Assembly (NCBI GenBank): GCA_023396665.1
Contig: JAEWVL010000239.1
Span: 1 to 20,422, forward strand
Length of the DNA stretch: 20,422 nucleotides
Reading direction: 5' to 3'
Source of the DNA: Spirochaetota bacterium
Lineage (GTDB): Bacteria; Spirochaetota; UBA4802; JAFGJZ01
Below, piece after piece: positions 15,011 through 20,422 of this stretch. Within the stretch, counting starts at the first letter, position 1. Each line of letters starts with the position of its first letter. Under the pieces are notes generated by a model. The model did not search any database and was not told the origin of the DNA. It saw only the letters and a list, made by a program, of their open reading frames with translations. A program made the position numbers and the translations under genes.

Positions 15011-15014
15011 ACAG
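14994..15014. promoter_or_regulatory. Probable Rrf2 operator, site 1 (autoregulatory)
   Basis: CTGTAA-N9-TTACAG, a 21-bp palindrome with perfect six-base arms, placed over the spacer and -10 box of the regulator's own promoter. The same TGTAA-N9-TTACA pattern recurs before the adjacent oxidoreductase gene, the expected arrangement for an autoregulated local repressor. Confidence 0.75.
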
Positions 15015-15041
15015 ATTAATGGTAATAAGCAAGGAATCGTG

Positions 15042-15473
15042 ATGACTGAGAACTCGAGATTTTATCTGGCCGTGCACGTGCTAGTACTTCTGGCCATGTT
15101 TCCAGAGGAATTACGCAAGTCTTCGGATATCGGTCAGAGCGCCGGTGTTCATCCAGTCATAATTCGACGCATCCTGGCTTCACTCCGGAAAGCCGGCCTT
15201 GTCTGCGCCAAACAAGGCGCAGGCGGTGGATCAGAATTGCTCAAAGATCCCGCAAGCATCACGTTGGCAATGGTATATCGAGCAGTAGAAGAAGGCGAAG
15301 TTCTAACACCGCATTGTCAGAACACAAGTAAAGTATGTCCAGTCGGCAGGAATATTCATAAAGCAATGAAAACTGTTGCAGAATCGGTGGAATCTTCTGT
15401 TGATATTGCGCTGAAAAAAACGACAATAAAGGACATGGTCAACCGCATAAATTCGATGCGTAAGGATTCTTGA
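15042..15473 (+). CDS. Rrf2-family transcriptional regulator (YwnA-like)
   Basis: A 143-residue DNA-binding protein. The winged helix-turn-helix occupies residues 1 to about 65 ('SRFYLAVHVLVLLAM', 'SSDIGQSAGVHPVIIRRILASLRKAGLV', then a glycine-rich wing 'KQGAGGGSELLKDP'). The C-terminal helix forms the dimer interface. It resembles the YwnA branch of Rrf2 proteins, including 'VYRAVEEGE' and 'CPVGRNI'. Cysteines are at 55, 92 and 99, not in the IscR/NsrR cluster spacing, so thiol or ligand sensing is more likely than an iron-sulfur cluster. ATG 15042 has AAGGA six bases upstream; the longer frame from 15006 would run into the operator. It probably represses itself and the following oxidoreductase gene through the two palindromes. 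Confidence 0.9.
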   Translation: MTENSRFYLAVHVLVLLAMFPEELRKSSDIGQSAGVHPVIIRRILASLRKAGLVCAKQGAGGGSELLKDPASITLAMVYRAVEEGEVLTPHCQNTSKVCPVGRNIHKAMKTVAESVESSVDIALKKTTIKDMVNRINSMRKDS

Positions 15474-15516
15474 AAATTTTCTTGGGGTGATTGATTTCAT
15501 TTTTTTTGCACACATC

Positions 15517-15535
15517 TGTAACACGCATTGTTACA
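15517..15535. promoter_or_regulatory. Probable Rrf2 operator, site 2
   Basis: TGTAA-CACGCATTG-TTACA, the same arm sequence and nine-base spacer as site 1. It lies between the regulator stop and the AAAGGAGG binding site of the oxidoreductase gene, so that gene probably has its own controlled promoter (TTGCAC at 15506 is a possible -35). Confidence 0.72.
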
Positions 15536-15556
15536 TTATAAAAGGAGGTTTTGCAT

Positions 15557-16537
15557 ATGAAGACAATTCAGTACAACACTCACGGGAGTTATGATGTATT
15601 GCATCTGATTGAAAAATCAGATACGATACGGCAGCCTGAAGAGGTATTAGTCAAAGTCATTGCAGCCGGTGTCAATGTTGGCGACGCAATCATCCGGCAG
15701 GGAGGTTTTCCCGGAACCCCCCTGCCGATGATACCGGGTTTTGAAGGAGTCGGCCGGATCATCGATGCCGGAGATTCGGGTTTTCAGTTGAACACACGCG
15801 TTATGTTCACCGGCCCAATGGGTATTTATCGTGACGGCACATGGCAGGAACTCGTCAGTATTCCAGCACAACTGTGTGTACCGGTACCTGAAAATTTAAG
15901 CGATCATGAAGCGGCCGGATTTCCCATAGCATATCTTACCGCCTATCTGGCACTTATCGCAGCCGGTTTTAGCATCGGCAAACGAGTACTTGCCGCCGCA
16001 GTCGGCGGAGCTGTTGGAAACGCCGTTTATCAGATTGCTGCTGCTTTAGGGGCAAAGCAGGTTATCACGACTGCCGGTTCAAGCAGCAAAGCACGACTAG
16101 CCGGTGAATTGGGCTATAAAAATGTCATTGATTTGTCCAAAGAGGATCTAAACCATCGCATTCAGGAATTGACGGACGGTGAAGGGGTTGATGTTATACT
16201 GGATGGGATAGGCGGTGACTTTACAGCAAAAGCGATACCCGCACTTGGGATCGAAGGTGTTCACGTAATATATGGCGGCATTGGCGGTGCTATGACTGCA
16301 CTCAATGTTTTTGACCTTATATTTAAGGGGGCAAAAATCATCGGGTTTCCTTCTCTTGTTGCACAACCAGCGAACGATATCATGAGAGCATATACAGCTT
16401 TACTTGACCTTGTAAAGTTGAACCGTCTGCGACCCGCTGTTGCAAAAACATTCCCCCTGAAACAGGCTGCAGATGCTCAACGATATTTAGCGGAAGAACG
16501 GCCGTTCGGCAAGGTCATACTCGATCTTTCAAAATAA
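15557..16537 (+). CDS. NADPH:quinone oxidoreductase-like, zinc-free MDR family
   Basis: A 326-residue medium-chain dehydrogenase/reductase. The N-terminal GroES-like domain has 'VIAAGVNVGDAIIRQGGFPG' and 'IPGFEGVGRI', typical of quinone oxidoreductases, and lacks the Cys and His ligands for zinc. The Rossmann loop A-A-V-G-G-A-V-G (about 148-155) binds NADPH, with 'GVDVILDGIGG' following. It should reduce quinones or activated enones in the cytoplasm, often a defence against electrophiles. AAAGGAGG lies eight bases before ATG 15557. It follows the Rrf2 gene by 83 bases, with its own copy of the palindrome between them, so it is the likely regulated target. Its last 23 bases overlap the end of the convergent deacetylase gene. 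Confidence 0.9.
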   Translation: MKTIQYNTHGSYDVLHLIEKSDTIRQPEEVLVKVIAAGVNVGDAIIRQGGFPGTPLPMIPGFEGVGRIIDAGDSGFQLNTRVMFTGPMGIYRDGTWQELVSIPAQLCVPVPENLSDHEAAGFPIAYLTAYLALIAAGFSIGKRVLAAAVGGAVGNAVYQIAAALGAKQVITTAGSSSKARLAGELGYKNVIDLSKEDLNHRIQELTDGEGVDVILDGIGGDFTAKAIPALGIEGVHVIYGGIGGAMTALNVFDLIFKGAKIIGFPSLVAQPANDIMRAYTALLDLVKLNRLRPAVAKTFPLKQAADAQRYLAEERPFGKVILDLSK

Positions 16538-17291
16538 ACGAATCAAGTGAAACGTCATGCTTCCTGAGCAGATTCTTCCATTCAGGAGAAAGAAAAAGGA
16601 CGTATTCGTTATTACGGATACTGTAATCGCCCAGACTTTCCTTAACGGATACTGTCGGCGGAGAAGGATGAGAAAAACAGTAGTGCCTTCCCTTCCCCAA
16701 AGAAGAGAGCATGCGATCATAGGCCATCAGGCGATTTTCCAGGGTTTCTTCGTTCTTAAGACTGTGAACACCGATCAGTGAATCCGAAGAACCGCTTGCA
16801 ATTTTTCTTGTTTTGTTAAAAATAAAATGCTTCGGCAGAGCCAATGGCAGTTTGTAACGTTTACCGAGTTCACGGTAAACGTTACGCAGTTTTGGTATAA
16901 AAAAGCAGAGCCCTCCGTGAGAATCCAGGTGGCTGATATGTACCCCCCTTTTCTGAATATTTTCAATTTGAGCGGAAAGCTCGCTGAACGCCTCATCCGG
17001 CTTCAGTCTTTTTTTTATCTCAGCGCTGCTTTTCAGCAGAAATCCCTTTTCATCGACAATACTAGCTATCTTCTCCTTTTCAAGAACAGGCTTGTCTCCA
17101 TCAAGAATCAGATGTACGCCGACGGGTATTCCGATTTTTTTCAGAACACCTATCGTATGATCCAGAATTTCTGATGTTGAGAGTATACTGACGGTGGATA
17201 TGCTTCTGTTTTCCCACAAATGTTCAACACCAGTAACAATGTCCGGGTGCAATCCCAAATCATCCACATTTAAAATCAGTTTTTTGTTCAT
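16515..17291 (-). CDS. ChbG/YdjC-family polysaccharide deacetylase-like protein
   Basis: A 258-residue cytoplasmic protein of the ChbG/HpnK (YdjC) family, metal-dependent deacetylases acting on short N-acetylated sugars such as chitooligosaccharides. Visible signatures: 'LILNVDDLGL' with Asp10-Asp11, 'GVHLIL' with His60, and 'HLDSHGG' with His121, Asp123 and His125. The third His often seen after H-x-D-x-H is replaced by Gly. Its substrate is not readable. It is last in a minus-strand run (DUF523, outer-membrane barrel, this gene; gaps 48 and 83 bases) and its 3' end overlaps the convergent oxidoreductase gene by 23 bases, with no terminator between. The binding site GAGG lies 11 bases upstream. 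Confidence 0.82.
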   Translation of the reverse strand: MNKKLILNVDDLGLHPDIVTGVEHLWENRSISTVSILSTSEILDHTIGVLKKIGIPVGVHLILDGDKPVLEKEKIASIVDEKGFLLKSSAEIKKRLKPDEAFSELSAQIENIQKRGVHISHLDSHGGLCFFIPKLRNVYRELGKRYKLPLALPKHFIFNKTRKIASGSSDSLIGVHSLKNEETLENRLMAYDRMLSSLGKGRHYCFSHPSPPTVSVKESLGDYSIRNNEYVLFLSPEWKNLLRKHDVSLDSFILKDRV

Positions 17292-17374
17292 TATCAGCCA
17301 TACCTCAGTGATGTCAGTGTTTACGCGGTTTATTTCCGTTCTCTATTGAACCAGGATCTCCAGGCGATAAATGG

Positions 17375-18127
17375 CTAAAATTCTGTCGTCAAGCCCGCAC
17401 TTATGTAATTGAGTAAAGCGAAGGTGTAAACATCACCGCCGCCGTCCGATCCGCCTTCAAGTATTCGATACCCCAGTCTTACACTCGTTTTTTCGTTATA
17501 GTGATACTGCAATGCGAAAAGTGCGTCCTCTGCCCTCCCATACGGAGAAGCCAGAGCGTCCATATCGAGCAGCAGACTGTATTTGTCGCTGAACATCCAC
17601 TGCGCACGAAGATTGATGAGCGGCACAAAACCGGTATTGCTTTTACCTGCAGAAACATCCTCACCTATCAAGGTTATTTCCGCATCACGTATCTTGCCTG
17701 TAATACCTGCCGCAAGTGAAAAGCGATTACTATCTGTAAAAGTATAGCGGTAGGTAATTCTGTACGAATCAAATCTGTATATTGATTTCACCTTTGAACC
17801 CTCTTCAAAGGTCTTTCCGCGGTAAACGATATCTTTATCTATTGTTCCTTCTCCATAAACCGTTAAAGGGGCAGCAAGAAGAAGCAAAGTATGCTTTTCG
17901 AAAAAAGTGTAACCCAGCCGTATTCTCGGAGCAAAAGCTGTATCCGGAGGAATATCGTCTTTTAACGAAAAACGTGTACCGTCATCAGAGGGGATCTGTA
18001 CATCATTGTATCCGGTAAAGACCATCGCATATTCCGCATCCATAAAAGCCTGCGCAAAGGCTTTATCCGTAAACAGAAGTGACCCCATGAACAAGCAAAA
18101 GACGAGCGCATTCACTACATTTTTCAT
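17375..18127 (-). CDS. Outer-membrane beta-barrel protein
   Basis: A 250-residue exported protein. The signal peptide covers residues 1-25 (core 'ALVFCLFMGSLLF', cleavage after A-F-A). The mature sequence is a series of alternating amphipathic strands ('PRIRLGYTFFEKHTLLLLAA', 'SYRITYRYTF', 'RFSLAAGITGKIRD', 'LINLRAQWMF', 'YSLLLDMDAL', 'TSVRLGYRIL', 'YTFALLNYISAGLTTEF') and ends in Phe, the signal read by the Bam machinery. About ten strands can be counted. No specific porin or enzyme family was recognised. AGGGG lies seven bases before the start. It lies between the DUF523 and deacetylase genes on one probable transcript. Function: small outer-membrane channel or structural protein, undetermined. 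Confidence 0.8.
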   Translation of the reverse strand: MKNVVNALVFCLFMGSLLFTDKAFAQAFMDAEYAMVFTGYNDVQIPSDDGTRFSLKDDIPPDTAFAPRIRLGYTFFEKHTLLLLAAPLTVYGEGTIDKDIVYRGKTFEEGSKVKSIYRFDSYRITYRYTFTDSNRFSLAAGITGKIRDAEITLIGEDVSAGKSNTGFVPLINLRAQWMFSDKYSLLLDMDALASPYGRAEDALFALQYHYNEKTSVRLGYRILEGGSDGGGDVYTFALLNYISAGLTTEF

Positions 18128-18175
18128 TGCAATACCCCTGCTCTGTTTTGTTTTGTTTTTAACTCAGACAAAAAA

Positions 18176-19090
18176 TCAATTCGTCTTGTAATATACTGGC
18201 GATGCTCCGAAAAGATATCCTTTTTTCCGACTCTCAATTTCAAGCGCTTTCAGTTCTTCCGCTATATGGGTGAAACCGCGCAGTTCGGTCGGCATGTTGA
18301 TATTGTCCATGGTCATACAGAAATGTTTTCTCATAAAGGTGTAATTTTTCCATAAAGACTGCTTGATTCTGGCAGTTGTCGAAGGACGTCTCAGAATATC
18401 CTGTATCTCACGCTTTATTGTTGAAAACTCTTTTTTGCCGATAGATTTTCCCCGGGCGATTGTTTTGCCGATGTTGTCGGCCTCCTTGCGCGAAAGCTCC
18501 TGCACCAGGAACTTCAGCACATGCCAGGCATCTGCAACATCAGAAATTCTGTCAAAGGGCTGCTCATCAATCCACAAAAAAGCGAACATGCGCCGACGCC
18601 AATCCCACCAGCGCAAAGCACTCTGAAGATCACTTGCGGGTATTAAAAAAAAGCCCTCTTTCAATAAAAGAGAACCGAATATTCCGGGGGGATGCCCCAG
18701 CCTTTTATTTTTTAAAGATGTCCGGTACACACCGCAGGTCGGGCTCCCTTCCATAAAAATATACACTTTTACATTGGCCCTCTTTAGAGTAGCGATTGCC
18801 GAGTTAACGCCCTCCTTTACCCAATCGTTAAGATTGGCCCCTTCACGGCTTTTAATATCCGCCCTGCCTTCCCAGAAATCATCGCCGTTGCCTCCTCGCA
18901 AACTCACCGGATTACGGGGAACGCCCATACCGCTTAGCACCTCGGGACAAAGTGGATGCCAGATAAAGTCACTTTTTTCGCGGCCCATAAACTCTGTACT
19001 GTCCTGCCCCTTGCCGTTGTATCTGACTTTTGAGCCGAACTGACACGCTGAAATTCCGATATTGATTTTCTTTGATAAAAAGTTATCCAT
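18176..19090 (-). CDS. DUF523 (TudS-like) protein with a long C-terminal extension
   Basis: A 304-residue protein. Residues about 9-152 match DUF523: 'ISACQFGSKVRYNG' (Cys16), 'HPLCPEVLSGMGVPRNP' (Cys48) and 'MEGSPTCGVYRTSL' (Cys119). In the thiouracil desulfurase TudS of this family three such cysteines hold a [4Fe-4S] cluster, so a cluster-dependent desulfidase activity is plausible here. The remaining 150 residues are helical and highly charged, include a Trp-rich stretch ('WWDWRRRMFAFLW', 161-173), and were not recognised; they differ from the common DUF1722 partner as far as I can see. The start at 19090 has only a weak GAGCGGG site. It leads a likely three-gene minus-strand transcript. 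Confidence 0.82.
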   Translation of the reverse strand: MDNFLSKKINIGISACQFGSKVRYNGKGQDSTEFMGREKSDFIWHPLCPEVLSGMGVPRNPVSLRGGNGDDFWEGRADIKSREGANLNDWVKEGVNSAIATLKRANVKVYIFMEGSPTCGVYRTSLKNKRLGHPPGIFGSLLLKEGFFLIPASDLQSALRWWDWRRRMFAFLWIDEQPFDRISDVADAWHVLKFLVQELSRKEADNIGKTIARGKSIGKKEFSTIKREIQDILRRPSTTARIKQSLWKNYTFMRKHFCMTMDNINMPTELRGFTHIAEELKALEIESRKKGYLFGASPVYYKTN

Positions 19091-19307
19091 TGATATGCCC
19101 GCTCATTGTTTTTTAAAACTCAAGATGAATATACTGCTTATTTTGCCTATCGGCAAAACTTCGCGCTCATCAGTTCGGCACTTACCCTATAATCAGTATA
19201 TAAATCAGGATTGTCCAAACACAAATTTGATCAGAAAACGCTCTCGAATAAATACACAATGAAAAAGGATGATTGACATGAGCGCATTCAAAAAACAGAA
19301 TCACTCA

Positions 19308-19337
19308 TTATGATCCGTTATTGTGGCGGCTTATAAT
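19308..19337 (+). promoter_or_regulatory. Possible promoter of the acetyltransferase gene
   Basis: A perfect -10 box TATAAT at 19332-19337 with TTATGA at 19308-19313 as a weak -35 after an 18-base spacer. The transcript would include the 30-bp repeat at 19360-19389 in its leader. Confidence 0.4.
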
Positions 19338-19359
19338 GAATGTAAAACTTTTTGCGGTA

Positions 19360-19389
19360 CAGTTCCGTTTTATCCAGTTGTGAAATGCT
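19360..19389 (+). repeat. 30-bp dispersed repeat, copy 2
   Basis: Matches 25 of 30 bases with 891-920; the first 11 and last 10 bases are identical. It lies 45 bases before the acetyltransferase start, in the same direction as the gene. Confidence 0.55.
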
Positions 19390-19433
19390 GAAAACCAGCC
19401 GATTGCTTTCATGTTATGGAGAATATATTAGAG

Positions 19434-19973
19434 ATGAGAATTGAAACAAGCAACATTATAATTCGGGATTTCGAGATGAAAGACGCGGAGAATCTTTACA
19501 GGATTGTCAGAGAAAAGGATATTTTACGCTTTATGCCCGATTGGGCGGAAAACAAGAACTCGCCGCAGGACTACTATGGATACATTGACTGGCAACAAAC
19601 GCAGAAAGAATCAAAAGACGTTTATCAGAATAAAAGATACGCAATAGTATTACCTGATACAGATGAAATGATTGGTATGGTTGGCATGGGACTTGAAGAC
19701 ACATTGAACGAGGTCGAAGTTGCCTATTTTATGTCAGAAAAACACCGGGGAAAAGGATATGCAAAGGAAGCGGTAAATGCTCTGGCGGATTGGTGCTTCA
19801 ATGTGTCTGAAATAAAGTATCTCATATTGACCATTGACTGTGCAAACACCCCCTCATGCGGTCTTGCTCAGAAATGCGGGTTTGAGTTATTTGAGAAACG
19901 GACGCCCGTTAGTCACAAACAGCCCAACATGGAAAGTGACAGTTATTTCTATTATCGAAGGTATAGGGATTAG
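19434..19973 (+). CDS. GNAT-family N-acetyltransferase (RimJ/RimL type)
   Basis: A 179-residue protein with the fold of ribosomal-protein-type acetyltransferases. Opening strand 'IETSNIIIRDFEMKDAENLY', the central 'MIGMVGMGL', and acetyl-CoA motif A 'VAYFMSEKHRGKGYAKEAVNAL' are all visible, with R-G-K-G-Y/A as the pyrophosphate-binding loop. Then 'LILTIDCANTPSCGLAQKCGF' forms motif B. It transfers acetyl from acetyl-CoA to an amine; the substrate is unknown. ATG 19434 has GGAGA 11 bases upstream, while ATG 19416 lacks any site. The gene is noticeably more A+T-rich than adhE and the isomerase-like gene, which may mean recent acquisition. It is monocistronic, ending at a strong hairpin. Confidence 0.88.
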   Translation: MRIETSNIIIRDFEMKDAENLYRIVREKDILRFMPDWAENKNSPQDYYGYIDWQQTQKESKDVYQNKRYAIVLPDTDEMIGMVGMGLEDTLNEVEVAYFMSEKHRGKGYAKEAVNALADWCFNVSEIKYLILTIDCANTPSCGLAQKCGFELFEKRTPVSHKQPNMESDSYFYYRRYRD

Positions 19974-20058
19974 TGTGCAATGGGGACTACTTTGGGGTTC
20001 TCCAATTGTAACTGTCAGTCTTATTAACTGGTCTGCTCATAGCTGGAAGCTGAAGCCG

Positions 20059-20099
20059 AAAAGAGGGAACATCCATATCATATGATGTTCCCTCTTTTA
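20059..20099. terminator. Bidirectional terminator hairpin
   Basis: A perfect 15-bp stem: AAAAGAGGGAACATC (20059-20073) and GATGTTCCCTCTTTT (20084-20098) around a ten-base loop CATATCATAT. It lies between the acetyltransferase gene (plus) and the partial DUF1566 gene (minus); A and T runs at the two feet let it serve either. Confidence 0.85.
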
Positions 20100-20189
20100 G
20101 TTTGCCGGTTGATTTCCGGAGGAGTGTATGAAATTTTAATTTTACCTGTTCTTCATGCACAAGACAAATCAACATTGACTGAATTATTT

Positions 20190-20396
20190 CTAAAATGAAC
20201 GAAGCGGACGAATCGAATACATCTTGTATTTCCCTTCACCATTTTGCATTCCGTCGGCAAAATTCTGGGCCCAGGCTGTTTCGGCACTCTCCTCGGACGA
20301 ACTCCAGTAATAACTGTCAGTAAAGCCGCCGATGAGCTCCTTATTGATATACAGGATATTCAGTTCATCTTTTGAGGGCAGATACCAGTCGGAATT
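20190..20396 (-). CDS. 3' end of a DUF1566/Lcl-domain protein (partial)
   Basis: The last 68 residues of a gene running off the window. On the minus strand it reads N-S-D-W-Y-L-P-S-K-D-E-L, then 'GGFTDSYYWSSSEESAETAW', 'AQNFADGMQNGEGKYKMYSI' and 'RPLRSF' before TAG. 'DWYLPSKDEL', 'YYWSSSE' and 'RPLRSF' are the hallmarks of the DUF1566/Lcl C-terminal domain, found in surface or lipoproteins of many spirochaetes and other bacteria. The frame is cut at 20396, where a G run begins that would encode only proline and is probably not genomic. Stop at 20190-20192. Confidence 0.85.
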   Translation of the reverse strand, partial: NSDWYLPSKDELNILYINKELIGGFTDSYYWSSSEESAETAWAQNFADGMQNGEGKYKMYSIRPLRSF

Positions 20397-20422
20397 GGGG
20401 GGGGGGGGGGGGGGGGGGGGGG
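20397..20422. other. Terminal 26-base G homopolymer, probable assembly artefact
   Basis: The window ends in 26 consecutive G, interrupting the conserved DUF1566 reading frame. Long terminal poly-G is typical of no-signal cycles in two-colour Illumina chemistry carried into a contig end. It should not be treated as real sequence. Confidence 0.85.

Larger units (their letters stand above)
19091..19433. other. Intergenic region between divergent DUF523 and GNAT genes
   Basis: It contains a perfect seven-base hairpin TTTTGCC-TATC-GGCAAAA (19141-19158), an 11-codon open frame with AAGGA upstream (19278-19313) that is too short to call, a TATAAT box and one copy of the 30-bp repeat. Nothing else was recognised. 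Confidence 0.5.

Noticed and set aside
14994..15014. Reading the Rrf2 operator as a Rex or Fnr site
   Set aside because: The arms TGTAA/TTACA lack the TTGTG/CACAA core of Rex and the TTGAT/ATCAA core of Fnr, and the same site recurs beside the Rrf2 target.
19278..19313. 11-codon open frame with AAGGA upstream
   Set aside because: Too short to support; it could be a leader peptide or a gene remnant, but no attenuator follows.

Overview
The window is a chromosomal fragment of a Gram-negative, probably fermentative bacterium, and most likely a spirochaete. The evidence for the lineage is indirect: two lipoprotein-type signal peptides, a beta-barrel outer-membrane protein ending in Phe, a DUF1566-type gene end (common in spirochaetes), a Rex repressor, and a bifunctional AdhE with an upstream Rex-type operator. 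Coding strategy and spacing are ordinary bacterial, and base composition is mid-range. No rRNA, tRNA, CRISPR array, transposase or phage gene was seen. The lineage call is inference and no database was searched.

Layout. 1-1370: a LolA-like lipoprotein gene (minus) and a repeat-rich intergenic region. 1383-2042: the redox repressor Rex, with a copy of a dispersed hairpin-forming repeat on each side. 2503-4518: an orphan sensor kinase (periplasmic solute-binding domain, one membrane segment, PAS, HisKA_2). 4592-7265: Rex-type operator, promoter and adhE, closed by a strong bidirectional terminator shared with a convergent site-2 protease (7488-8129). 8409-11088: a two-gene unit of a GT-C type membrane glycosyltransferase and a membrane-anchored alpha/beta-hydrolase-fold protein that has lost its nucleophile. 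11142-11408: a small cysteine-rich lipoprotein with an unusually symmetrical cysteine pattern. 11934-13136: a divergent xylose-isomerase-family protein with a strong terminator. 13334-14518: a beta-propeller-like protein of unknown role, again bracketed by two copies of the dispersed repeat. 15042-16535: an Rrf2-family regulator and a quinone-oxidoreductase-like gene carrying matching palindromes. 16515-19090: a minus-strand cluster of a ChbG-like deacetylase, an outer-membrane barrel and a DUF523 protein. 19434-19973: a GNAT acetyltransferase. 20190-20396: the 3' end of a DUF1566/Lcl-domain gene, running into a 26-base G run that looks like a sequencing artefact.

How the parts work together. 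The clearest circuit is redox control of fermentation. Rex senses the NADH/NAD+ ratio, its likely operator lies before adhE, and AdhE regenerates NAD+ by making ethanol from acetyl-CoA. A second small circuit is the Rrf2 regulator, which probably controls both itself and the neighbouring oxidoreductase through TGTAA-N9-TTACA palindromes. The most unusual material is a family of four intergenic repeats with paired arms (one copy with a matching change in both arms), a recurring GGGGGGATACG motif, and the cysteine-rich lipoprotein.
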